From Solimonas sp040066175 (GTDB lineage Bacteria > Pseudomonadota > Gammaproteobacteria > Nevskiales > Nevskiaceae): a stretch of 64,000 nt of DNA. The notes under the pieces were generated by a model. The model did not search any database. It was not told the origin of the DNA and saw only the letters and a list, made by a program, of their open reading frames with translations. Of this stretch, positions 43,916 to 52,843 are shown piece by piece. Position numbers and translations under genes: made by a program. Numbering within the stretch: position 1 is the stretch's first letter; every line of letters begins with the position of its first letter. The stretch spans positions 62,001 to 126,000 of the forward strand of contig NZ_JBEAAM010000010.1 of NCBI RefSeq assembly GCF_040066175.1, written 5' to 3'.

Positions 43916-46900
43916 ATGAGCAAGCCGACTGCGGCCGAACTGCAAGAGTGGGTGCTCGATGCCGTGCCGAAGGATGGCAGCGGCATCGGCAACCAGAGCC
44001 TCGCCAAGGCGGTGATCGCCGCCGCTGCGTCCCGCAAGCAGCGGGCCGGAGAATCCGAGGTGCAGAACGCCGTAGCCGCGCTGGTCGATGCCGGCACGCT
44101 GGTGCGCGGCAAGGGCCGCGGCGGTTCGGTGCGCCGCGCCCAGAGTGAATCTTCGGCGAACGCACCGGCGCCGCTGGAACTGCAGGCGCAGGAGATTCCC
44201 GAGGAAGCCAAGCGGCCCAAAGAGCGGCAGACCATGATGAGCCTGCCGCCGCGCCAGCCCGGCCAGCCGACGCGCGCCGCGGCCAAGCCCGCGGACGGTG
44301 CCAAGGTCATCAGCTACCGGCACGACCAGACGCGCAAGAACAACCCCGATGTCGGCGTCGTCACGCCGGAGACCGATCCCGAGCAGCCGAAGACCACCTG
44401 GGCCTACGACCCGCACATCGACCCGGCGCTGCAATTCGACATTGGCCGCGCCCAGATCGAGAAGCTCATCGATGACGCACTCGCCAGCGGCGATCAGGAA
44501 GTGATGCGCGCCGCGCTCGAACAGCTCAAGCGCCAGGCCGCCCCCTATCTGAACTGGACCGGCAAGGCTGAGCGCACCAGCTTCGAGGTCGATACCGTCT
44601 CGCTGCACGTCCACGAGCGCATCGACCCGGCGACGATCCTGTCCGCCGTGCAGAAGCAGTTGAAGCAAGGCAAGGCCAGCGGCGCCGCCGGCCAGGGCGA
44701 CTTCTTCCAGGCCTGGTTCGAAAAGCCGCTGCCGCTGCGCGAGGCCATCGAGTTCTACAAGCACGACCGCGGCTGGAGCAATCGCCTCATCAGCGGCGAC
44801 TCATTGCTGGTGATGAACTCCCTGCTGCAGAAGGAGGGCATGGCCGGGCAGGTGCAGATGATCTACATCGACCCGCCCTACGGCATCAAGTACGGCTCCA
44901 ACTTCCAGCCCTTCGTCAACAAGCGCGACGTGAAAGACCGCAAGGACGAAGACCTGACCCAGGAACCGGAACAAATCCGCGCCTTCCGCGACACCTGGGA
45001 GCTGGGCATCCACTCCTACCTCACCTACCTGCGCGACCGGCTGCTGCTGGCGAAGGAGCTTTTACACGAGTCGGGGAGCGTGTTTGTGCAGATCTCGGAT
45101 GAGAACCTGCATCATGTGCGGGAGATCTTGGATGAGGTATTGGGGGCGGAGAATTTCTGCTCGGTGATTCAGGTGCAAAAGACGGGCAGCCAGGAAGCCA
45201 CGTTGCTTGCTACGACTGTCGATTTCCTTGTCTGGTACGCGAAGGACAAAAAGTGCGTGAAGTATCACCAGCTCTACCTCCCTCGCACGCCGGGGGACAA
45301 GTCGTTCACTCGTTACGACTTCGTCGAGTTGCCGTCGGGAGCAGAGTGCCGGCTGTCGCGCAGCGAGCTTTATGGTGAGCAGCCAATGCCTGACGGGCGA
45401 CAGTTCCGGCACACAAGCCTGATCTCCGACGGGCAATCTTCCGGTGACCCGACGTTCAGGTTTCGTGGGCGCGAGTTTCGTCCCAAGGCGACCTCGCACT
45501 GGAAAACGACGGTCGAGGGCTTGGGGCGTTTAGCAAAGTGCGGCCGTGTCGAAGACGCGGCGACCACGATCCGTTTCAAGCGTTACTTGGATGATTTTCC
45601 CGTGGTCCCGGTTGATGACCGTTGGGAATCGATGCAGATCGGAAAGGAACTAATGTATGTGGTGCAAACACCGGAGAGAATAATCGAGCGCTGCCTCCTC
45701 ATGACCACCGACCCCGGCGACTTGGTGCTGGACCCGACCTGCGGTTCCGGCACCACCGCCTTTGTCGCCGAGAAATGGGGCCGGCGCTGGATCAGCTGCG
45801 ACACCTCGCGCGTGGCGGTCACCTTGGCCAAGCAGCGGTTGATGACGGCGAGCTACGACTACTACGAGCTGAAGTATCCGCACGAGGGCCTGAAGGGCGG
45901 CTTCATCTACAAGACCGTGCCGCATGTCACGCTCAAGTCCATCGCCAACAACCCGGAGATCGACGAGATTTATGCGCGCATGCATCCGGCGATCGAGCAG
46001 GCGCTGGGCGAGTTGAACAAGAGGCTGGATGCCCGCCTGCGCGGGCATGACGGTTTGCGCGAGTGGGAAGTCCCGTTCGATTTTCCGGAGGACTGGCCGC
46101 AAGCGGCGAAGGCGCCGTTCGAGGCTTTCCATGCCGCGCGACAGGCGATGCAGAAGCGCATGGATCAGTCCATCGCCGCGCATGCGGATCAGGAGACGCT
46201 GTACGACCAGCCGCAGGTGAGCCGCGACAAGCTGCGCATCACCGGCCCGTTCACGGTGGAGGCGGTGCCGTTCCCGACCGTGCTCGCGCTGGATGAGTCG
46301 GCACAGCCGCAATCAGGTCATTGGGAGGCGGATGCCAGCATTGCCCGCTCGGGCGAATCCGCGCGCCAGCATGGATGGCGCGATGAGCTGATGAAGACCG
46401 GCATCCGCGGCAAGAACGGGCAGATGCTGAAGTTCGCCGAGCTGGAGACCTTGCCGGCGCTGCGGCATCTGCATTGCACCGGCACGCTCAAGGACACCGG
46501 CGAACGCGTGGTCGTCAGCTTCGGCCCCGAGCACGCGGCGTTGGAGCAGCGCCAGGTGGAGATGGCGATGCGCGAGGCCGGCGAGCTGTTCCCGCGGCCG
46601 AAGATGATCGTGTTCTGCGCCTTCACCTTCGATCCGGAAGCGGCCAAGGACATCGACAACACCAAGGGTATCGTCGCGCTCAAGGCGCAGATGAACACCG
46701 ACCTGCTCACCGACGATCTGAAGAAGGCCCGCGCCAGCAACCAGAGCTTCTGGCTGATGGGCCAGCCGGATGTCGAAGTGCGCGAGCGCAAGGACGGCCG
46801 GTACGAAGTCGAGGTGCACGGCTTCGACTACTTCGACACCGCCAAGGGCGAGCTGGTGTCCGGCGGCAAGAGCAAGATCGCCGCGTGGTCGCTGGACACG

Positions 46901-47134
46901 GACTATGACGAACGCAGCCTGTTCCCGCGCCAGGTGTTCTTCCCGATGGCCGGCGCCAAGGACGGCTGGAACAAGCTCAAGCGCGACATCAAGGCCGAAC
47001 TCAACGAAGCCCTGCTCGACAAGCTCCACGGCACCGTGAGCCTGCCCTTCGCGGCCGGCGAGAACCGCAAGATCGCGGTGAAGATCGTGGACGATCGCGG
47101 GATCGAGTCGCTGAAGGTGATACCGCTGGCATGA
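43916..47134 (+). CDS. Site-specific DNA adenine methyltransferase (type III Mod-like), extended
   Basis: A 1072-residue beta-class N6-adenine or N4-cytosine methyltransferase. The catalytic motif is DPPY (D319PPY322) and the SAM-binding motif, DPTCGSGTT at 606, comes after it, as in type III Mod proteins. Mod proteins are usually 550-700 residues; here about 250 N-terminal and 350 C-terminal residues are extra. The target-recognition region, about residues 385-595 (45070-45700), has clearly lower GC than its flanks. A half-copy of the dispersed repeat encodes residues 704-713 (LDARLRGHDG). ATG at 43916 with GGGAG upstream. The stop overlaps the next gene by 4 bases (ATGA). Confidence 0.92.
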   Translation: MSKPTAAELQEWVLDAVPKDGSGIGNQSLAKAVIAAAASRKQRAGESEVQNAVAALVDAGTLVRGKGRGGSVRRAQSESSANAPAPLELQAQEIPEEAKRPKERQTMMSLPPRQPGQPTRAAAKPADGAKVISYRHDQTRKNNPDVGVVTPETDPEQPKTTWAYDPHIDPALQFDIGRAQIEKLIDDALASGDQEVMRAALEQLKRQAAPYLNWTGKAERTSFEVDTVSLHVHERIDPATILSAVQKQLKQGKASGAAGQGDFFQAWFEKPLPLREAIEFYKHDRGWSNRLISGDSLLVMNSLLQKEGMAGQVQMIYIDPPYGIKYGSNFQPFVNKRDVKDRKDEDLTQEPEQIRAFRDTWELGIHSYLTYLRDRLLLAKELLHESGSVFVQISDENLHHVREILDEVLGAENFCSVIQVQKTGSQEATLLATTVDFLVWYAKDKKCVKYHQLYLPRTPGDKSFTRYDFVELPSGAECRLSRSELYGEQPMPDGRQFRHTSLISDGQSSGDPTFRFRGREFRPKATSHWKTTVEGLGRLAKCGRVEDAATTIRFKRYLDDFPVVPVDDRWESMQIGKELMYVVQTPERIIERCLLMTTDPGDLVLDPTCGSGTTAFVAEKWGRRWISCDTSRVAVTLAKQRLMTASYDYYELKYPHEGLKGGFIYKTVPHVTLKSIANNPEIDEIYARMHPAIEQALGELNKRLDARLRGHDGLREWEVPFDFPEDWPQAAKAPFEAFHAARQAMQKRMDQSIAAHADQETLYDQPQVSRDKLRITGPFTVEAVPFPTVLALDESAQPQSGHWEADASIARSGESARQHGWRDELMKTGIRGKNGQMLKFAELETLPALRHLHCTGTLKDTGERVVVSFGPEHAALEQRQVEMAMREAGELFPRPKMIVFCAFTFDPEAAKDIDNTKGIVALKAQMNTDLLTDDLKKARASNQSFWLMGQPDVEVRERKDGRYEVEVHGFDYFDTAKGELVSGGKSKIAAWSLDTDYDERSLFPRQVFFPMAGAKDGWNKLKRDIKAELNEALLDKLHGTVSLPFAAGENRKIAVKIVDDRGIESLKVIPLA
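46025..46052. repeat. Half-copy of the dispersed palindromic repeat inside a gene
   Basis: These 28 bases are identical to the right arm of the repeat at 55534-55561. They lie in frame inside the methyltransferase gene and encode LDARLRGHD. The left arm is absent. The insertion lies in a linker after the SAM-binding domain. Confidence 0.85.
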
Positions 47135-49071
47135 GCCCGGTGAATCAACAGATGGACCTGTTCGAGCAGCTCTCGTACTACGAGGGCGCGGACGTGGAGT
47201 ACAAGTCGGCACGGGGCGGGTTGCCGGCCAGCCTGTGGGAGACCTACAGCGCCTTTGCCAACACGGCGGGCGGCACGATCTGGCTCGGCGTGGTGCAGCG
47301 GGACGACGGGCGCTTGGAGGTTCAAGGCATCGAACAACCCGAGAAGCTGCGCGCCGATCTGTGGAACCTGCTGAATAACCGAGAGAAGGTGAGCCGCAAT
47401 CTGCTCTCGGAGCGGGACGTGGAAGTGGTTCCCGTTGGGGATGCGCGAACATCGCTGATCGTCATTCGCGTGCCGCGTGCGTCGCGCCGGGAGCGACCGG
47501 TCTATGTCGGCAAGGATCCGTTCGCGGGCAGCTTCCGGCGGAACTACGAAGGCGATTACCGGTGCAGCGATGTCGAGGTGCGCCGGATGTTTTCCGACCA
47601 GTCGGACGAGCCCGCGGACAGCCGCATCCTCGATGGTTTCGGCTGGGACGATCTGCATGCGGAGTCCCTGCGCCAGTTTCGCAATCGGATGGCCTCCCTG
47701 CGGCCGGGCCATGCCTGGCTTGCGGAGGATGATCGGGGCTTGCTGTCGCGTCTGGGGGGCTGGCGGCAGGACCGGTCCAGCGGCCGTGAAGGGCTGACGC
47801 TTGCCGGTCTACTGATGTTCGGGCGTGAGTCGGCGATTCGCGACCCGGCCGCGGTGTCGGGCTTCCATCTCGATTACCGCGAGCGTTACTCGGATGATCC
47901 GGCCGTCCGCTGGACCGATCGCCTGACGCTGGATGGCACCTGGGAAGGCAATGTCTTTCAGTTTCACCAACTGGTGACGGCCAAGCTGAGTACCGGGCCG
48001 GGCATCAAGACCCCGTTCCGGACCGATGAGCACGGTTATCGCAAGGCCACAACGCCGGTGCACGAGGCGCTGCAGGAGGCCTTGGTCAATGCGTTGATCC
48101 ACGCCGATTACTCGGGACAGGGCGGCATCGTGATCGACCGCTATTCCGACCGGCTGGAGTTCTCGAATCCCGGCACTCTGCTGGTTTCCCGCGAGCAGCT
48201 TCTGCGTGGCGGCATCAGCGAATGCCGCAACAAGTCGCTGCAGTTGATGTTTCAGATGCTGGGTGCCGGCGACAAGGCAGGGTCCGGCATCGACAAGATT
48301 CGACGAAGCTGGGCGGCGGAGCATTGGCAGTCTCCGAGTCTGATCGAGCAGTTCCGCCCCGATCGCGTCACGCTCGTGCTGCCGATGATCAGCACCTTGC
48401 CGGAGGCGATCATGGATCGCCTGAGTGCGCGCTTTGGTCCGGCGTTTCGGCAGAGGTCCGCGGATGAGATCCAGGCCCTGGTCGCAGCCGAGGTCGAAGG
48501 GGAGATCACCAACCAGCGGCTGCAGAACATGCTGACGCTGCATCGGGTCGACATCACCCGCCTGCTCGGGGGGCTGGTCCGCGATGGATTTCTGATTCAG
48601 GACGGGCATGGACGATGGACCCGGTACTTTCCGAGATCAGAAGGGGACATCTCCCCTGATAAGGCTCCGGTCTCCCCTGATAAGGCTCCGGTCTCCCCTG
48701 ATAAGGCCCTGGTCTCCCCTGATAAGGCTCCGATCCCCCCTGGTAACGACGTGCCGGATGAGCGGACAGCAGACACCATCGGCGCGGCAGCGGATCCAGA
48801 GCTGTTGGCCATCGCAGCGCCCGTCCGGCAAACGGGGCGTTCATCGCCAGAAGATGTCCGCCGGGTGATCCTCGACCTCTGTCGACAGCGCTACCTGACA
48901 CTGCGCGAGCTTGCCCGCCTGCTGGATCGCAGTGAAGGCCTGGTCAGAGACAGCTATGTTTCCCCCATGCTCAGGGATCAACTGCTGGAGCTGCGTTACC
49001 CCGACAAGCGGACACACCGCGATCAGGCTTACAGAACTCGATCCGGATCGCCGGGCGGGACATCGACATGA
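47131..49071 (+). CDS. AlbA_2 / RecG-like ATPase protein of the restriction island
   Basis: A 646-residue protein. Residues about 15-140 form an AlbA_2 (Schlafen-type nucleic-acid-binding) domain: EYKSARGGLP, FANTAGGTIWLGV. Residues about 290-400 match the HATPase_c_4 domain (HEALQEALVNALIHADYSGQ, GSGIDKIRR). A winged helix, a linker of tandem SPDKAPV heptads (48651-48734), and a final winged helix (LTLRELARLLDRSEGLVRD ending YPDKRTHRDQAYRT) follow. ATG at 47131 overlaps the methyltransferase stop; its own stop overlaps the helicase-nuclease start, so three proteins are made from one coupled message. Likely roles are DNA or RNA recognition or regulation of the restriction complex; unproven. 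Confidence 0.88.
   Translation: MSPVNQQMDLFEQLSYYEGADVEYKSARGGLPASLWETYSAFANTAGGTIWLGVVQRDDGRLEVQGIEQPEKLRADLWNLLNNREKVSRNLLSERDVEVVPVGDARTSLIVIRVPRASRRERPVYVGKDPFAGSFRRNYEGDYRCSDVEVRRMFSDQSDEPADSRILDGFGWDDLHAESLRQFRNRMASLRPGHAWLAEDDRGLLSRLGGWRQDRSSGREGLTLAGLLMFGRESAIRDPAAVSGFHLDYRERYSDDPAVRWTDRLTLDGTWEGNVFQFHQLVTAKLSTGPGIKTPFRTDEHGYRKATTPVHEALQEALVNALIHADYSGQGGIVIDRYSDRLEFSNPGTLLVSREQLLRGGISECRNKSLQLMFQMLGAGDKAGSGIDKIRRSWAAEHWQSPSLIEQFRPDRVTLVLPMISTLPEAIMDRLSARFGPAFRQRSADEIQALVAAEVEGEITNQRLQNMLTLHRVDITRLLGGLVRDGFLIQDGHGRWTRYFPRSEGDISPDKAPVSPDKAPVSPDKALVSPDKAPIPPGNDVPDERTADTIGAAADPELLAIAAPVRQTGRSSPEDVRRVILDLCRQRYLTLRELARLLDRSEGLVRDSYVSPMLRDQLLELRYPDKRTHRDQAYRTRSGSPGGTST
48651..48734 (+). repeat. 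Four tandem 21-bp coding repeats (heptad linker)
   Basis: Four head-to-tail copies of a 21-bp unit beginning CTCCCCTGATAAGGCTCCGG, with a fifth decayed copy after them. Each encodes Ser-Pro-Asp-Lys-Ala-Pro/Leu-Val. Because the unit is a multiple of three, changes in copy number keep the frame and alter only linker length. Confidence 0.92.
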
Positions 49072-51893
49072 CCGCGCCCAAGTCCCTCATCATCAACTCG
49101 CCCTTCGAGGCGCCGCGCTACCACTGGCTGGACGAGCGTGGGCAACTCACGCTGATGCAGGGCCGGAGGCCGGCGGGCTACGAGATCTTCGATACGCGCA
49201 ACAACACGCGCCGCACGGAGCCGCTGGAGCTGGTGAACCGCATCCGCGAGCGCATCGACGCCTGGCGCGCAGCTTCGTATCCGGGCGTGACGACGGTGAC
49301 GCGCAGCCTGCTGGAGCACTGGAACGATCCGACCGCGCGCCAGCATCCGTTTTACTTCTGCCAGATCGAGGCGATCGAGACGCTGATCTGGTGGGTGGAA
49401 GCCACCGCCGAACACAAGCAGGGCATTTTCGTCCACGGTAACGGTGGTCCGTGGGAACGCCTGTGCAACAAGATGGCGACTGGCGCCGGCAAGACCACGG
49501 TGATGGCGATGATCGTCACCTGGCAGGTGCTCAACGCACTGGCCTACCCGAAGCGCAACAAGGACTTCTCGCGGGCGATCTTCATCGTCGCGCCGGGACT
49601 GACGGTGAAGGAGCGACTGCAGGTCTTGTTGCCCGGCCATCCGGCGAACACTTACGACGAGTTCCGGCTGTGCCCGTCCGAGTCCCTGCGGCAGCGGCTC
49701 AACCAGGCCGAGATCCTGATCGAGAACTGGCATGCCTTGATGCCGCTCAAGGAACAGGATCGCTCGGTCGTCAAGAAGGGTGCGGAAAGTGACAAGGCCT
49801 TCGTGCGGCGCGTGCTCGGCAAGCTGGCCGTGCACAAGGATGTGGTCGTGATCAACGACGAGGCGCATCACGCCTACCGCATTCCGGCCGACGTGAAGAT
49901 CAGCAGGAAGGTGGCCGAGGAGCAGGGCATCGATCTGGACGAGGCCACGCGCTGGATCGAGGGACTGGACCGCATCCACAAGGAGCTGCGCATCCAGCGC
50001 TGCTTCGATCTGTCGGCCACGCCGTTTGCACCGACGGGGCGCACCAATACCGAGCAGGGGCTGTTCGACTGGGTGATCTCCGATTTCGGCCTCAACGATG
50101 CCATCGAGGCGGGGCTGGTGAAGACGCCGCGTGTGGTCGTCCGCGATGGCGTGGTGCCGGATACGCGCACGCTGCGCCCCAAGCTCTACCACCTCTATCG
50201 CGATCCATCGGTAGCAGAGGATCTGAACCGGCGTGGCGCGCAGCCGCATGAGCCCTTGCCGCCGCTGGTGCAGCAGGCCTACACGCTGCTGGGCGCCGAT
50301 TGGCGAAATACGTTGAACGACTGGCAGGCCGCCGGGCACGTATCGCCGCCGGTGATGCTCACGGTCTGCAACCGCACGGAAACCGCGGCGCGCATCGAGC
50401 GCTATTTCAGCAGCGTCGATGTGCACTGGCCGGAGCTGCGCAATCCGGCGCGGACGCTGCGTGTGGACTCGAAGGTGCTGGAGAAGGCCGAGCTCGGCGA
50501 GTCGGCCGCAGCAGACAAGGATTACGAGAGCCGCCTGCGTGAGATCGTCGATCAGGCGCGCATCCCCGAAGATCGCAAGCAAGCCCTGACGGCGCTTAAG
50601 AAGGAAGAGCTGCTGCGCGCGATCGTCGACAACGTCGGCAAACGCGGTCAGCCGGGGCAGGACCTGCAGAACGTGATTTCGGTGGCGATGCTGTCCGAGG
50701 GTTGGGACGCCAAGAACGTCACCCACATCATGGGGCTGCGGGCGTTCACGAGCCAGCTGCTGTGCGAGCAGGTGATCGGTCGCGGACTGCGCCGCGTCAG
50801 CTACGACACGGAATCGGTCACGGGGCCGGACGGTGTTGCCCGCGAGCTGTTCCGGCCGGAGTACGTCAACGTCTTCGGCGTGCCGCTGTCGGTGTTTCAG
50901 GATGTGGGCGGCGAAGGCGAGCCGCCGCCCCCGCCGAAGCCGAGCACGCAGATCGAGTCGCTGCCCGAACGCAACGCCTGCGAGATTCGCTGGCCGAACG
51001 TGCTGCGTGTCGATACGGTCGTGCGTCCCACGCTCGTGGTGGACTGGGACCAGGTCACGGTTCTGCGGCTGGACCCGGCACAGACACCGATCGCGGTGGA
51101 GATCGCGCCGGCTCTGGGCGGCGCGACCGACTGGAGCCAGATCAGCGCGATTGATCTGGAAAAGCTGCCGGATGAGTTCCGCTTGCAGCGACTCACCTTC
51201 AAGGCGGCGCGCAAGGCGTTCGAGGTGTTGTCATCCCGCTTCAGCGGACGCCCGGAAGTGTTGATCGTCCAGCTGATCCGGCTCGTCGAGCAGTTCATTG
51301 CTTCTACGCGCCTGGAGATTCCCTCGCTGTTCCATCAGGACCCGCTGCGCAAGCGCATCCTGGTGTCCTTGAACATTGATCTGGTCGTGCAGCATTTGCT
51401 GCGTTTTGTCGTCGAGCAGAATCTGGAGCGCATCGAGCCGGTGTTCGACGAAGAATCCCCGATCGGCACGACGCGACAGATGCGGACCTGGTACACGACC
51501 AAGCCCTGCCAGGGCACGTCAAGGTCGCAGATCAGCCATGTGGTCGTCGACAGCGCTTGGGAAGCGCATACGGCCAACGTGCTGGAGTCCGCCGCGGCCA
51601 GCCAGGTGGCGGCCTATGCGAAGAACGATCATCTGGGGTTCCAGATCTACTACCTGTGGGGCGGTGCCCGCAGGCGTTTCGTGCCGGACTTCCTGATCCG
51701 GCTCGGCAACGGCAAGACCTTGATCCTTGAAATCAAGGGCGAGGATTCTCCGCAGAATCAAGCCAAGCGCGATGCGCTCAAAGCCTGGGTCGACGGGGTG
51801 AATGCCAAGGGCGGATTCGGCGTCTGGTGCTGGGATGTGGCCTTCGAGCCGGCGCAGATCCAGGACATCATCGCCCGGCACGTGGGTCACTGA
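49068..51893 (+). CDS. Restriction helicase-nuclease (type III Res-like, DEAH plus PD-(D/E)xK)
   Basis: A 941-residue SF2 helicase with nuclease. Walker A is ATGAGKTT (Lys142), the Walker B/DEAH box is DEAH at 264-267, and the SAT motif is DLSATPF. The helicase C-terminal motifs MLSEGWDAKNVTHIMGLRAF and QVIGRGLRR follow. The C-terminal nuclease is PDFLIRLGNGKTLILEIKGE, with Asp874, Glu888 and Lys890 as the PD-(D/E)xK set. This matches the Res subunit of type III-like restriction systems. It starts by a 4-base overlap with the AlbA_2 gene and ends with a 7-base convergent overlap with a hydrolase gene. DNA cleavage guided by the methyltransferase is the expected role. Confidence 0.92.
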   Translation: MTAPKSLIINSPFEAPRYHWLDERGQLTLMQGRRPAGYEIFDTRNNTRRTEPLELVNRIRERIDAWRAASYPGVTTVTRSLLEHWNDPTARQHPFYFCQIEAIETLIWWVEATAEHKQGIFVHGNGGPWERLCNKMATGAGKTTVMAMIVTWQVLNALAYPKRNKDFSRAIFIVAPGLTVKERLQVLLPGHPANTYDEFRLCPSESLRQRLNQAEILIENWHALMPLKEQDRSVVKKGAESDKAFVRRVLGKLAVHKDVVVINDEAHHAYRIPADVKISRKVAEEQGIDLDEATRWIEGLDRIHKELRIQRCFDLSATPFAPTGRTNTEQGLFDWVISDFGLNDAIEAGLVKTPRVVVRDGVVPDTRTLRPKLYHLYRDPSVAEDLNRRGAQPHEPLPPLVQQAYTLLGADWRNTLNDWQAAGHVSPPVMLTVCNRTETAARIERYFSSVDVHWPELRNPARTLRVDSKVLEKAELGESAAADKDYESRLREIVDQARIPEDRKQALTALKKEELLRAIVDNVGKRGQPGQDLQNVISVAMLSEGWDAKNVTHIMGLRAFTSQLLCEQVIGRGLRRVSYDTESVTGPDGVARELFRPEYVNVFGVPLSVFQDVGGEGEPPPPPKPSTQIESLPERNACEIRWPNVLRVDTVVRPTLVVDWDQVTVLRLDPAQTPIAVEIAPALGGATDWSQISAIDLEKLPDEFRLQRLTFKAARKAFEVLSSRFSGRPEVLIVQLIRLVEQFIASTRLEIPSLFHQDPLRKRILVSLNIDLVVQHLLRFVVEQNLERIEPVFDEESPIGTTRQMRTWYTTKPCQGTSRSQISHVVVDSAWEAHTANVLESAAASQVAAYAKNDHLGFQIYYLWGGARRRFVPDFLIRLGNGKTLILEIKGEDSPQNQAKRDALKAWVDGVNAKGGFGVWCWDVAFEPAQIQDIIARHVGH

Positions 51894-52843
51894 TCTGCGG
51901 CCACCAGAAATCCTCGCGCGGCGGACAGCGTGCGCTGTGGATCTTCCTCGTGCGGCACGTGGCCGAGATCGTCGAAGACGATCAATTGGCTGCCCGCAAT
52001 CTCGCGCTGGAAGCGCTGGCCCATCGCCGGAGGAATCAGCCGGTCCTGTCCGCCCCACAGAATCAGCGTCGGCGTCGTCAGTTTCGGGATCCGGTCGGCG
52101 TTGGCACCCGGGCGCATCTGTGCGAAGCGCTGCGGCAGGGCGGCGCGGTTTCCGGCGCGCAGCGTCAGTTCGTAATAGCGATCCACCAGCGCTGGCGTGA
52201 CCTTCGACGGATCGCCGTAGACATTGCGCACGCTGGACTCGATGACCGAGCGCGGCAGGGTGCGCTGCATCAGCGGACTCAGCAGCGGCATGCGGGCGAT
52301 ACGAAACCCTATCGGCATCGATTCCGCGGCGAAGGGGTAACCCGCCGCATCGATCAGAACCTGCGCGACCACGCGCTCCGGAAATGCCAGGGCCGTCTCC
52401 CAGGCGAGTTCGCCGCCGAAGGAATTGCCGACCAGGATCACGCGCTTCACGCCCAGACGGTCGAGCAGCGCGGCGATGAAGGACACGTAGTGCTCGACGC
52501 GGTAGTCGCCGTCGGCGAACGGCCCGGTCAGACCGAAGCCGGGCAAGTCGAAGCGGATCACGCGGCGTTCGGCCTTGAGGCCTTCGGCCCAACCGTCCCA
52601 GGTGTGCAGCGAAGCCGAGGTGCCGTGCAGCAGCACGATCGGCAGCGGGTCTTCGCGCGGGCCTTCGTCGCGCAGGTGCACGTTCAGGCCGGCGACCTCG
52701 ACGAACTGCGACGGCGGCGGCGCCCAGCGCGCCTGCAATTGCTCCACGGAACGGTCCGGCGCCCAGGTCAGCGCGACACCGACGCCGAGCAGCGCGACGG
52801 CCAGCAGCAGCAGTCCGGCCAGAAACTTCAGCGGCGTTCTCAT
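51887..52843 (-). CDS. Alpha/beta hydrolase, membrane-anchored
   Basis: A 318-residue alpha/beta hydrolase. One N-terminal hydrophobic segment (LKFLAGLLLLAVALLGVGVA) could be a signal anchor. The oxyanion motif is LLHGTSASLHTW, the nucleophile elbow is VGNSFGGELAW, the acid Asp is in LILWGGQDRLIPP and the His is in DLGHVPHEE, so the triad is complete. ATG at 52843 overlaps the stop of the upstream SDR gene by 4 bases. The 3' end overlaps the restriction helicase gene by 7 bases from the opposite strand. It resembles meta-cleavage-product and lactone hydrolases; the actual substrate is unknown. Confidence 0.88.
   Translation of the reverse strand: MRTPLKFLAGLLLLAVALLGVGVALTWAPDRSVEQLQARWAPPPSQFVEVAGLNVHLRDEGPREDPLPIVLLHGTSASLHTWDGWAEGLKAERRVIRFDLPGFGLTGPFADGDYRVEHYVSFIAALLDRLGVKRVILVGNSFGGELAWETALAFPERVVAQVLIDAAGYPFAAESMPIGFRIARMPLLSPLMQRTLPRSVIESSVRNVYGDPSKVTPALVDRYYELTLRAGNRAALPQRFAQMRPGANADRIPKLTTPTLILWGGQDRLIPPAMGQRFQREIAGSQLIVFDDLGHVPHEEDPQRTLSAARGFLVAADQ

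Noticed and set aside
48651..48755. Short direct repeats that might be a CRISPR array
   Set aside because: The units are contiguous 21-bp repeats without spacers and are in frame within a gene, so they are coding repeats.
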